From NCBI GenBank assembly GCA_900473745.1, contig UCMW01000005.1, forward strand, positions 124,358 to 188,357: a stretch of DNA of 64,000 bases, given 5' to 3'. Shown here one piece after another: positions 36,504-44,934 of this stretch. The notes under the pieces are model-generated. The model saw only the letters and a program-made list of their open reading frames with translations. It did not search any database and had not been told where the DNA came from. Every line of letters starts with the position of its first letter. Position 1 is the stretch's first letter. This DNA comes from Hyphomicrobiales bacterium (lineage in GTDB: Bacteria > Pseudomonadota > Alphaproteobacteria > Rhizobiales > Rhizobiaceae). Position numbers and translations under genes: made by a program.

Positions 36504-37559
36504 ATGAGCCGTTTCTGGTCGTCTGCCGTCCATGCGCTGGAGCCCTATGTCGCGGGTGAACAGCCCAAAATCCCGGGCCTGGTGAAGCTCAACACCAATG
36601 AGAACCCCTACGGCCCGTCGCAGCGCGTGCTGGACGCGATCGCCGCTGCATCCGGTGAACGACTGCGCCTCTACCCCGATCCGGCATCCACGGACCTGCG
36701 CAAGGCGATTGCGAAGCGCTACGGCCTGACGATGGACGAGGTTTTTGTCGGCAACGGCTCGGACGAAGTCCTGGCTTTCACCTTCGCTGCCTTGCTCAAG
36801 CACGACGCGCCCCTGCTCTATCCTGATATCACCTACAGCTTCTACAAGACCTATGCCCGGCTCTTCGAAGTTGAGGTCGAGGAGATTGCGCTGGATAACG
36901 CCCTGCAGGTCCGCATCTCCGATTACGACCGTCCCTGCGGCGCAATCATCCTGGCCAATCCGAACGCGCCGACCGGCATCGCGCTGCCGCTCGCACAGAT
37001 AGAGAAACTCGTCGCCTCCCATCCGGATCAGGTCGTGGTGATCGACGAGGCCTATGTCGATTTCGGCGCGGAGACCGCAGCCTCGCTCATCCCGCGCTAT
37101 GAGAACCTGCTGGTCGTCCAGACCTTCTCCAAGTCACGCTCGCTGGCAGGCCTGCGCGTCGGCTTTGCGCTCGGTCAGAGGCCGCTGATCGAGGCGCTGG
37201 AGCGGATGAAGGACAGCTTCAACTCCTATCCCGTCGACATGCTGGCCCAGGCAGCGGCAACCGCCGCGATCGAGGACGAAGCCTGGTTCGACGACGCATG
37301 CGGCAAGATCATCGCCAATCGCGAGATGGTCACGGATGCGTTGAAGGCCCGCGGCTTCGAGGTCCTGCCCTCGTCGACCAACTTCGTCTTTGCGCGCCAC
37401 CCGGCCCATCAGGGTGCAGATCTTCAAAGGGGCCTGCGCGAGCGCGCCGTACTCGTCCGGCACTTCAACAAGCCGCGCATCTCCGATTTCCTTCGCGTGA
37501 CCATCGGCACGACGGAGGAATGCCATCAGTTTCTGAATGCGATCGATCAAATCATCTGA
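36504..37559 (+). CDS. hisC: Histidinol-phosphate aminotransferase
   Basis: A 351-residue PLP enzyme of fold type I. The PLP lysine is Lys210 in TFSKSRSLAGLRVGF; NPNAPTG and DEAYVDF are the other pocket blocks. It converts imidazole acetol phosphate to histidinol phosphate; some HisC also act on aromatic amino acids. It follows ispA by one base. The other his genes are not in the window, so a HisC-like paralogue cannot be excluded. Confidence 0.88.
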   Translation: MSRFWSSAVHALEPYVAGEQPKIPGLVKLNTNENPYGPSQRVLDAIAAASGERLRLYPDPASTDLRKAIAKRYGLTMDEVFVGNGSDEVLAFTFAALLKHDAPLLYPDITYSFYKTYARLFEVEVEEIALDNALQVRISDYDRPCGAIILANPNAPTGIALPLAQIEKLVASHPDQVVVIDEAYVDFGAETAASLIPRYENLLVVQTFSKSRSLAGLRVGFALGQRPLIEALERMKDSFNSYPVDMLAQAAATAAIEDEAWFDDACGKIIANREMVTDALKARGFEVLPSSTNFVFARHPAHQGADLQRGLRERAVLVRHFNKPRISDFLRVTIGTTEECHQFLNAIDQII

Positions 37560-37615
37560 CGTGTGGAACTGACGGATAGCGGCTAGTCTCCGGCTCCTGT
37601 TGCAAGCGCCGGAGC

Positions 37616-38254
37616 ATGTCCTTGACTGAAATCCTTCAACACTGGCCGCAAGTCGCGGCAGCATACCTCGTCTATCTCGTCGCGGTCTTGAGCCCCGGCC
37701 CTGCCACGATGGCGATCGCCTCCGCCTCGCTCGGACAGGGTCGCCGCCATGGCATGACAATCGCAGCCGGGATCTTCTGCGGCTCGATGACCTGGGCGAT
37801 CGCGGCATCCCTCGGCCTGGCCGCCATCCTCTCCCAATATGCGCAGGCGCTGGTGCTGATGCGGATCCTGGCTGGTCTATATCTGCTCTATCTCGCCTGG
37901 CGTGCCTTCCGCTCAGCCGCGAGCGCCATCGACCCAATGAGCATCACCAAGGCCACTTACAGCCTGAAGCGCACCTTTCTCATGGGCTATGCGATCCACG
38001 TAACGAACCCCAAGGCGATCTTCGCCTGGCTTGCCATCATCTCGCTGGGGCTACCCGCCGGAGCAACGCCGCTTGCGGTCGCCATAATCGTCTGCGGCTG
38101 CCTCGCGACCGGGTTCACGGTCTTCATGGGCTATGCGTTACTTTTTTCGACCCCGGGTGCACTCAGGATCTATCGTGCAGCACGTCGATACATTGACGGA
38201 ACACTGGCCGTCCTGTTCGCCGCAGCGGGCATCAAGATGCTCACCTTCCGCTGA
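37616..38254 (+). CDS. LysE family translocator
   Basis: A 212-residue inner-membrane protein with six hydrophobic segments. The signature AVLSPGPATMAIASASLGQG is near the N terminus and FLMGYAIHVTNPKAIFAW in the middle. The substrate is unknown. It is 56 bases downstream of hisC and may be in the same transcript. It is the second LysE-type exporter in the window, clearly different in sequence from the one at 13267. Confidence 0.9.
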   Translation: MSLTEILQHWPQVAAAYLVYLVAVLSPGPATMAIASASLGQGRRHGMTIAAGIFCGSMTWAIAASLGLAAILSQYAQALVLMRILAGLYLLYLAWRAFRSAASAIDPMSITKATYSLKRTFLMGYAIHVTNPKAIFAWLAIISLGLPAGATPLAVAIIVCGCLATGFTVFMGYALLFSTPGALRIYRAARRYIDGTLAVLFAAAGIKMLTFR

Positions 38255-38257
38255 ATC

Positions 38258-38287
38258 GAAAAAGGCGCCGCACGAATGCGGCGCCTC
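38258..38287 (-). terminator. Intrinsic terminator after the OmpA-like gene
   Basis: AGGCGCCGCA pairs with TGCGGCGCCT around a CGAA/TTCG loop; on the minus strand it runs into TTTTTCG. It starts 22 bases after the stop of the OmpA-like gene and lies in the short gap to the convergent LysE-type gene. Confidence 0.88.
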
Positions 38288-38309
38288 TGATCCTTGAAAT
38301 GGATAGACC

Positions 38310-38975
38310 TCAGCCCTGGGTGAGCGGCGAGATCTGGATTTCCACGCGGCGGTTCTGCGCACGGCCATCCGGGGTGGCGTTCGAAGCAACCGGCTGGTTC
38401 GGGCCAAAGCCAACGGCGGACACACGCCGCGGGTCGACGCCCTGGCTGTTGAGGTAACCGGCGACGGACATCGCACGGCGCTCGGACAGAGCCTGATTGT
38501 AGCCCTGGCTGCCGGTCGAATCGGTGTGACCGTTGATGTCGATCAGCGTGCGGTCGAACTTGCGCAGCACGATCGCGACCGAGTTCAGCGTCGGATAGAA
38601 CTGCGGCATGACCGCATCCTGATCCGTGTTGAAGGTGATGTTGGACGGCATGTTCAGGATGATGCGGTCGCCGACGCGGGTGACCGAAATGCCGGTGCCC
38701 TGCAGCTGCGCGCGCAGCTCCGATTCCTGCTGGTCCATGTAGTTGCCGATAGCGCCGCCCGCGAGTGCGCCCACACCGGCACCAATGAGTGCAGCATTGC
38801 GCCGTCCGACCGGAGAACCACCGACGGCAAGACCACCGAGCGCACCGACGGCCGCACCGAGCGCAGCACCGCCCGCTGTGTTGGAAACTTTCTGCTGACC
38901 CGTATAGGGATCGGTCGTGGTGCAGGCACTCAGATAGGTCGCGCAAAGCGCGAGAATGGCGATCTTCTTGATCAT
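38310..38975 (-). CDS. OmpA-family peptidoglycan-binding lipoprotein
   Basis: A 221-residue outer-membrane-associated protein. A lipoprotein signal ends at the lipobox LSAC (Cys18). A glycine-zipper region follows (AALGAAVGALGGLAVGG and AALIGAGVGALAGGAIGNYMD), then a C-terminal OmpA domain with NGHTDSTGSQGYNQALSERRA, which binds diaminopimelate. The layout equals that of YiaD-type lipoproteins. It is monocistronic, with its own terminator. Confidence 0.94.
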   Translation of the reverse strand: MIKKIAILALCATYLSACTTTDPYTGQQKVSNTAGGAALGAAVGALGGLAVGGSPVGRRNAALIGAGVGALAGGAIGNYMDQQESELRAQLQGTGISVTRVGDRIILNMPSNITFNTDQDAVMPQFYPTLNSVAIVLRKFDRTLIDINGHTDSTGSQGYNQALSERRAMSVAGYLNSQGVDPRRVSAVGFGPNQPVASNATPDGRAQNRRVEIQISPLTQG

Positions 38976-39050
38976 GCTCGGTGTCCCTCCAGGATTCGGC
39001 TAATCATCCGTCAACCGTGAAATTGCGGCAAGAAAAAGTTGCGCGCAGTC

Positions 39051-40316
39051 TCACTCCGCAGCCGACTTTTGTCCGTAGCGCTTCTCGATGTAATCCGCCA
39101 CCAGCGCCTCGAAATCGGCTGCGATATTGGGACCACGCAGCGTCATCGCCTTCTGTCCGTCGATGAAGATCGGCGCGGCCGGATTCTCGCCGGTGCCCGG
39201 CAGCGAGATGCCGATATCGGCATGTTTGCTTTCGCCCGGCCCGTTGACGATGCAGCCCATGACGGCGACGTTCAGCCCCTCGACGCCCGGATACTTGTCG
39301 CGCCAGACCGGCATATTCTTGCGCAGATCATCCTGGATCTTCTGGGCGAGTTCCTGGAACACGGTCGAGGTGGTACGGCCGCAGCCCGGACATGCGGCGA
39401 CCACAGGCACGAATTGACGGAAACCCATCACCTGCAACAGTTCCTGTGCCACCTGGACCTCACGCGTCCGGTCCCCGTTTGGCTCCGGCGTGAGAGAAAC
39501 CCGGATCGTATCCCCGATGCCGTGCTGCAGCACGTAGCCCATGGCAGCCGAGGAAGCGACAATCCCCTTGGAACCCATGCCAGCTTCGGTGAGACCGAGA
39601 TGCAGCGCATGGTTCGAGCGTTCAGCGAGCATCGAGTAGACGGCGATCAGGTCCTGTACCTGGCTGACTTTCGCCGAGAGAATGATGCGATTGCGCGGCA
39701 GGCCGATTTCTTCCGCGAGTTCGGCTGAGAGCAGCGCCGATTGCACGATCGCCTCGCGCGTGACCTGACGCGCCGACAGCGGCGAACCCTGAGCCGCATT
39801 CTGATCCATCAATCGTGTCAGCAGCTCCTGGTCGAGCGAACCCCAGTTGACCCCGATACGGACAGGCTTGTCGTAGCGGATCGCCATCTCGACGATCTCG
39901 GCGAACTGCTTGTCCTTCTTGTCCTTGAAGCCGACATTGCCCGGATTGATGCGATATTTCGCCAGCGCCTCGGCACAAGCAGGATGATCGGCGAGCAGCT
40001 TGTGACCGATATAATGGAAATCGCCGATCAGCGGCACGTCCATGCCGAGCCGCAACAAACGCTCCCGGATCTTCGGCACGGCAGCGGCGCTCTCGTCGCG
40101 ATCGACGGTGATGCGCACGACTTCTGACCCTGCCTTGTAGAGCGCGGCCACCTGGGCGACGGTCGAATCGATATCGGCCGTATCAGTGTTGGTCATCGAC
40201 TGAACGACGACGGGCGCCCCGCCGCCGATGATAACGCCTCCGACTTCAACGGCGACCGAAGAGCGGCGCGGCTTGGGATCAAAGGCGTCGGCGGACTGGA
40301 TGATGGGTGCGGTCAT
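39051..40316 (-). CDS. ispG: 4-hydroxy-3-methylbut-2-enyl diphosphate synthase
   Basis: A 421-residue [4Fe-4S] enzyme of the MEP isoprenoid pathway. Cluster ligands are Cys309 and Cys312 (ACPGCGRT), Cys355 and Glu362 ([10 protein letters not shown]). The N-terminal TIM-barrel part has [12 protein letters not shown] and LIGDFHYIG. The length is slightly above the E. coli enzyme, as usual for alphaproteobacteria. It is a single gene. Confidence 0.96.
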   Translation of the reverse strand: MTAPIIQSADAFDPKPRRSSVAVEVGGVIIGGGAPVVVQSMTNTDTADIDSTVAQVAALYKAGSEVVRITVDRDESAAAVPKIRERLLRLGMDVPLIGDFHYIGHKLLADHPACAEALAKYRINPGNVGFKDKKDKQFAEIVEMAIRYDKPVRIGVNWGSLDQELLTRLMDQNAAQGSPLSARQVTREAIVQSALLSAELAEEIGLPRNRIILSAKVSQVQDLIAVYSMLAERSNHALHLGLTEAGMGSKGIVASSAAMGYVLQHGIGDTIRVSLTPEPNGDRTREVQVAQELLQVMGFRQFVPVVAACPGCGRTTSTVFQELAQKIQDDLRKNMPVWRDKYPGVEGLNVAVMGCIVNGPGESKHADIGISLPGTGENPAAPIFIDGQKAMTLRGPNIAADFEALVADYIEKRYGQKSAAE

Positions 40317-40451
40317 GGCTGTTTCTCTGCAAGCCTCTATCGCTTTGGAGGTGGATCAAAGCCGTTCGCTTGTCAACCGCAAGACATCGAAGCGCAATCA
40401 CATGCACGAGTGCGCAGGCATCGCTCAAGCGAGCTGCGCACTCGCTTCAGT

Positions 40452-41645
40452 TCAGTGACCCGTTGACCGGTCCGCATGCCGGGCAAGTCCGGACAGGGCC
40501 AGGACGACGATCAAAAGCGCGGGGATCGCTGTATAGACCGTCGAGAGAGACGTGAACTCGGCGATGAACCCGATCAGCGACGGCGCAAAGAGAATGCCCG
40601 AATAGCCCATGGTCGTGACCACGGAGAGACCGACGCCCGGCGCAAGTCCCGGGATATTGCCACCGGCCGAAAAAGCGATCGGCACCATGTTCGAGATACC
40701 GATACCGGTAATGGCAAATCCGATCAGCGCAAGCGTCACATTGCCAGACTGACCGGCGATGACGAGGCCGATGATCGCCGCGACCCCGCAGAAGCGCAGC
40801 GTGTTGACGGCACCGAACCGGTCACGAACGAAATCACCGGCAAAGCGGCAGATAGCCATGGTGAAAGAGAAGGCGGCAAAGGCAAAGCCCGACATTTCAG
40901 TTGAGGCATTCAGCTCGTTGCGCAGATAGAGCGCGCTCCAGTCGAGCACGGTGCCCTCAGGGATCATGCAGAACAGCGCGATCGTGCCGATCAGCCAGGG
41001 CAGCGGCGTCATAGGCAGCTTGGCCTTAGCCGGCTCGTCGCTCGGATGCGGTGCGTCTGCGAGGATCATCGGACGTGCCAGGAGAAACAGCACGAAGCAG
41101 ACTGCCGCAAGCAGCAGCACATGGCCCACGGCACCGAGCGTGGCAATCAGGAGACCACCCGTGGCCGCCCCGCAAAGACCGCCAAGGCTCCAGAAGGCGT
41201 GGCACGACGACATGATCGACCGGCGCATGTTGCGCTCCACCTCGACCGCGTTCGCGTTCATCGCCACATCCATGGCTCCGGTCAGGCCACCGAACAGGAA
41301 GATCGCGACGGCACCCATCCAGATATTGTCCACCAGCGTCACGAGCACGATCGTCGGGATGAACAAGAGTGTTGTGATCTCGACGACGCGACGCGACCCG
41401 AAGCGGGCGATCTGGATGCCCGCGATCGGCATCAGAACCAGCGAGCCGACACCGAAGACGAAAATCATCACGCCCAGCATCAGCTCCGTCAGGCCGAGAG
41501 CCTGGGAGAAAAACGGGATCTTCGGCGCCCAGGCACCGATGACGAGACCGTTGAGGAAGAATAGTAGCGCAACCGCCACCCGTTCTTTGGTCACGATCGG
41601 CGCCGGTGCCGCCGAAGAATGGATCGTTTGCGATATCTCGTTCAT
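40452..41645 (-). CDS. MFS transporter, YbjJ-like
   Basis: A 397-residue protein with 12 hydrophobic segments. It carries the features of the YbjJ/FucP-like MFS branch: LFFLNGLVIGAWAPKIPFFSQALGL at the start and GAMDVAMNANAVEVER in segments 4-5. The substrate is not known; relatives carry sugars or metabolites. A LacI-like palindrome lies about 32 bases upstream of the start, hinting at carbohydrate control. Confidence 0.88.
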   Translation of the reverse strand: MNEISQTIHSSAAPAPIVTKERVAVALLFFLNGLVIGAWAPKIPFFSQALGLTELMLGVMIFVFGVGSLVLMPIAGIQIARFGSRRVVEITTLLFIPTIVLVTLVDNIWMGAVAIFLFGGLTGAMDVAMNANAVEVERNMRRSIMSSCHAFWSLGGLCGAATGGLLIATLGAVGHVLLLAAVCFVLFLLARPMILADAPHPSDEPAKAKLPMTPLPWLIGTIALFCMIPEGTVLDWSALYLRNELNASTEMSGFAFAAFSFTMAICRFAGDFVRDRFGAVNTLRFCGVAAIIGLVIAGQSGNVTLALIGFAITGIGISNMVPIAFSAGGNIPGLAPGVGLSVVTTMGYSGILFAPSLIGFIAEFTSLSTVYTAIPALLIVVLALSGLARHADRSTGH

Positions 41646-41676
41646 GTCCTGCTCCCAGAGTCGGGCGCACTGTAAT

Positions 41677-41688
41677 TAAATCGATTTA
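41677..41688. promoter_or_regulatory. LacI-family-like operator palindrome
   Basis: TAAATCGATTTA is a perfect 12-base palindrome with the central CG that is typical of many LacI-family operators. It lies 32 bases upstream of the MFS start (41645) and about 160 bases upstream of the divergent DMT gene. No LacI-type regulator is in the window. Confidence 0.45.
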
Positions 41689-41848
41689 GACGGCAATCGC
41701 CGACAGCGGACGGAATTGTAAATTTTTGTTTCGATCGACAACAATCGCAAGACAACCAACCGGGATTGACAGACTGATCTCGAGCTCCGACACATGGAGC
41801 CCGAAGCGGTTGCTCGCTCGGCTCCGCGCCACCTGAAAGATACCCCTC

Positions 41849-42727
41849 GTGAAAAACGCAGTCGGCGCTGGGATCCTGCTGTCCAGTCTCGCCTATCTCT
41901 GTTTCGCCATGCACGATGCCATGATCAAGCTGCTCGTGGAATCCACGACGGTCTGGCAGATCCTGTTTTGCCGCAGCATTGCGATCCTGCTCGGATGTTT
42001 CATCCTGGGCGGGCAAAACCTGGCCCGAGAAACCGCAACGTCTCCGGCGCTTCGGCCGATGATGCTGCGTAGCCTCTTCCTGCTCGCCGCGTGGCTCTGC
42101 TATTTCAATGCGGCCAAGCATTTGCCGCTCGCGGACATCACCACGCTCTATTTTGCCGCTCCGATCGCAGCGATCCTGCTCGCAATCCCCATTCTGGGCG
42201 AGAAGGTGCCTCTGTCGAGCTGGATCGCTGTTCTCACAGGCTTTGCTGGCGTCGTCATCGCGAGCAACCCGACGGGTATGACCACCGGCTGGCCGGTCTA
42301 TCTCGCTCTGGTGGCCGCTGTCTGCTGGGCAATCGCGACGACCCTGCTGCGCACCACGAGCCAGAGCGCCAGCAGCATGGTCCAGATGACCATGACCAAT
42401 GTCTTCTTCCTGCTTCTGACCACACCCATGGCCCTGGTGACATGGACCATGCCAAGCGGCGGAGCGCAGATCCTGCTGCTCGCCGTGGGCTTCATCGGTG
42501 GTCTCGGCCAGATCAGCTTCTTCGAAGCCCTGCGCCGCGCACCGATCTCGGTGATTGCGCCGCTCGAATACACCGCGCTGATCTGGGCCTTCATCCTCGG
42601 CTACGCAATCTGGCGTGACGTTCCAGGTCCGAATGTATGGACGGGCGCCGTACTCATTGCCGGCGCCGGCATGATCATTCTCTTCGCAGCCCGGAAGCGC
42701 ATGCCGTCTCAGGATCTCGACAGGTAA
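41849..42727 (+). CDS. DMT superfamily (EamA) transporter
   Basis: A 292-residue inner-membrane protein with ten hydrophobic segments in two EamA repeats (about 1-140 and 150-285). Conserved blocks include LRSLFLLAAWLCYFNAAKHLPLA and LEYTALIWAFILGYAIWRDVP. It probably exports metabolites; the substrate is unknown. The start is GTG 41849; the next ATG (41909) would cut into the first segment. Its last 19 bases overlap the convergent amidohydrolase gene. Confidence 0.9.
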   Translation: MKNAVGAGILLSSLAYLCFAMHDAMIKLLVESTTVWQILFCRSIAILLGCFILGGQNLARETATSPALRPMMLRSLFLLAAWLCYFNAAKHLPLADITTLYFAAPIAAILLAIPILGEKVPLSSWIAVLTGFAGVVIASNPTGMTTGWPVYLALVAAVCWAIATTLLRTTSQSASSMVQMTMTNVFFLLLTTPMALVTWTMPSGGAQILLLAVGFIGGLGQISFFEALRRAPISVIAPLEYTALIWAFILGYAIWRDVPGPNVWTGAVLIAGAGMIILFAARKRMPSQDLDR

Positions 42728-43872
42728 CGTTCGGCAAGCTCCACCCAGAAGGTGGTCCCCACCGGCAGGATGTCGTCGTTGAAGTCGTAGCGCGGATGAT
42801 GCAGCGGCGGATCGTTGGGCGTGCGTTGCGTGCCCAGGAAGAAATAGGTGCCCGGCCGCTCTGCCAGCATGTATCCGAAGTCTTCGCTGCCCATCATCGG
42901 CCGTGGCAGGTCGAAGACCTTGTCCTGTCCGGCAAAGCTTACGGCAAGCTCGCGAACGAAGTCCGTTTCCGCCTTGTGGTTGACGGTCGGGTCATAGCCA
43001 CGCTCATAGTCGATGGTGACACCCATTCCGTAACTCGCAGCCTGTCCCTCGGCCACGGCCCGGATCCGGCTTTCCAGCCGGTCGCGAACCTTGGGATCGA
43101 AGGAGCGAATGGACAGCACCATCTCGGCCCGTTCCGGAATGACATTGCTTGCGGCACCGGCATGGAAACCACCGACGGTAATGACGGTCGGGTCCAGCGG
43201 ATGGATGTTGCGTGAGACGATCGTCTGGAGGGCCATCACGATCGAGGCGCCACAGACGATCGGATCCGCCGTCGACTGCGGCTCGGCGCCGTGACCGCCG
43301 CGGCCGTTCACCGTTATCTTGCACTCGTCGACAGCCGCCATGATCGGGCCTTCTCGAACCGCGAAATGGCCGAAGGCGATGTCCGGATCGTTATGGAGCG
43401 CAAACACGGCATCGCAGGGGAATTTTTGGAACAGGCCGTCCTCGATCATGATGCGAGCGCCGCCGAAATTCTCCTCGGCAGGCTGGAAGATCAGATGGAT
43501 CACCCCGTCAAAGTTCCGACGCTCGGCCAGGATCTTGGCCGCGCCGAGCAACATCGCCGTATGACCGTCATGCCCGCAGGCATGCATGACACCCGGTATC
43601 TCGCTGGCATAGGGCAGCCCGGTCTCTTCGAGGATCGGCAGTGCGTCGAAATCGGCCCTGATGCCGATGCTGCGATCGCTCGACCCGTTCCGGAGCGTCG
43701 CCACCACACCGGTGGTAGCAAGTCCGCGTGTCACCTCGTAGCCGAGGGCGGTCAATTGTTCCGCAACGTAATCGGACGTGTTGAATTCCGACAGGCCGAT
43801 CTCTGGAAACCGATGCAGATGGTGGCGCGTTGCCAGCACTTCGGCCATTACATTGGGAGCATGGATCGTCAT
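42709..43872 (-). CDS. M20 family amidohydrolase
   Basis: A 387-residue metal-dependent amidohydrolase (HipO/AbgB/IAA-amino-acid hydrolase group). Metal ligands: Cys99, His101 and His104 in HACGHDGHTAM, and Glu133/Glu134 in PAEENFGGA; the C-terminal MGSEDF block is present. The central dimerisation domain spans about residues 180-290. Substrates in the group are N-acyl amino acids or related conjugates; which one is not clear. It is divergent from the TetR gene, 141 bases away. Confidence 0.92.
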   Translation of the reverse strand: MTIHAPNVMAEVLATRHHLHRFPEIGLSEFNTSDYVAEQLTALGYEVTRGLATTGVVATLRNGSSDRSIGIRADFDALPILEETGLPYASEIPGVMHACGHDGHTAMLLGAAKILAERRNFDGVIHLIFQPAEENFGGARIMIEDGLFQKFPCDAVFALHNDPDIAFGHFAVREGPIMAAVDECKITVNGRGGHGAEPQSTADPIVCGASIVMALQTIVSRNIHPLDPTVITVGGFHAGAASNVIPERAEMVLSIRSFDPKVRDRLESRIRAVAEGQAASYGMGVTIDYERGYDPTVNHKAETDFVRELAVSFAGQDKVFDLPRPMMGSEDFGYMLAERPGTYFFLGTQRTPNDPPLHHPRYDFNDDILPVGTTFWVELAERYLSRS

Positions 43873-43938
43873 CGGGAATTACCTTTCGGCCGTCGGCAGG
43901 CATAGTCGTGAAGGCGCGGACTGTGGCACTTGCCGGCT

Positions 43939-43950
43939 GGTTGTTCAACC
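43939..43950. promoter_or_regulatory. Candidate operator between the amidohydrolase and TetR genes
   Basis: GGTTG-TT-CAACC is a perfect five-base-arm inverted repeat in the 141-base gap between divergent genes. TetR-type regulators often bind such sites next to their own gene. The assignment is an inference. Confidence 0.3.
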
Positions 43951-44013
43951 GTGTAAAAAACGTGATGCGCGGCGAGGAGGCCGCGCCCACCATCCCGAGC
44001 CGGAGTTGCCTGC

Positions 44014-44661
44014 ATGACACGACGCACGTTCCAGCGTGCCGGTGAGGCCGAGCGTCGAAAAGACCTCATCGCGGCCACCCTGGACAGCATTTCAGAGCAC
44101 GGGCTGGAGGGTGCGACGGTGCGCGACATCGCGGCCCGCGCCGGCGTGACCGGGGGGCTGATCCGCCATTACTTCGCCGGCAAAGACGAGATGGTGCAGG
44201 CCGCCTACAAAGAAATGCTGGCCGGGATGACCGGGACCGCGGTGGACGCCATGGCGGAGGCCGGCGACGATCCGCGGCGACGCCTGCATGATTTCATCGT
44301 CGCCAATGTCAGCCCACCGATCGCCGATCCCAAGGCTCTGTCGCTTTGGGCGGCCTTCATCGGCCGCGTGCGTTCGGATGACGAACTCGCCCGCATCCAC
44401 CGTGAAAACTACCTCGTCTTTGTCGGGATTCTACAAGGTCTTGTGGATGCCCTCCTGACCGCATGCCAGCACAAGTCCGCCTTTTCAGACGGTCGCCATC
44501 TCGCAGTCGCCATCAACGGCCTGATCGACGGGTTGTGGCTGGAAAACTCGCTTGCCAGCGATCTTTTCGATGAAAGGCGTCTTTCCGACATTGCGCTCGA
44601 CGCGGTCGAGGCCTTGCTCGGCGGCCTCACTCTGAGGGCTGATCCTACCGCCAGGCGGTGA
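44014..44661 (+). CDS. TetR family transcriptional regulator (BetI-like C-terminal domain)
   Basis: A 215-residue protein. The N-terminal helix-turn-helix runs from about residue 12 to 60: RKDLIAATLDSISEHGLEGATVRDIAARAGVTGGLIRHYFAGKDEM. The C-terminal ligand domain has the BetI-type pattern. It is not next to bet genes, so I do not call it betI. Divergence from the amidohydrolase gene suggests that gene as a target, possibly controlled by the amide substrate or product. Confidence 0.9.
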   Translation: MTRRTFQRAGEAERRKDLIAATLDSISEHGLEGATVRDIAARAGVTGGLIRHYFAGKDEMVQAAYKEMLAGMTGTAVDAMAEAGDDPRRRLHDFIVANVSPPIADPKALSLWAAFIGRVRSDDELARIHRENYLVFVGILQGLVDALLTACQHKSAFSDGRHLAVAINGLIDGLWLENSLASDLFDERRLSDIALDAVEALLGGLTLRADPTARR

Positions 44662-44934
44662 CGGCGAAAGGCCATCGGCGGTATATCCGTTTGGGATCTG
44701 GTAACCTCGTCGAAAGAGCGATTGCCAACCGCGATCCGGACTGGCTCCTGAACCGAAGGGCGGGCCACCAAACCCCTTGGCCAGACGCTTGAAATAAGGC
44801 ATAAAAACGCCAATTCACCTGCCACGAAGCGAAAGTCGCCTACAGAGTTCAATCGCAACCGGTAACCCGTCGTATTACGGCCTTTTTCTGCCTCGATTGT
44901 TGGTCTACAGCCCGATTATGTGCAATGAGGCGCC

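Noticed and set aside
44662..44934. A promoter for ndvB in the 273-base upstream gap
   Set aside because: The gap is long enough, but no hexamer pair was good enough to report.
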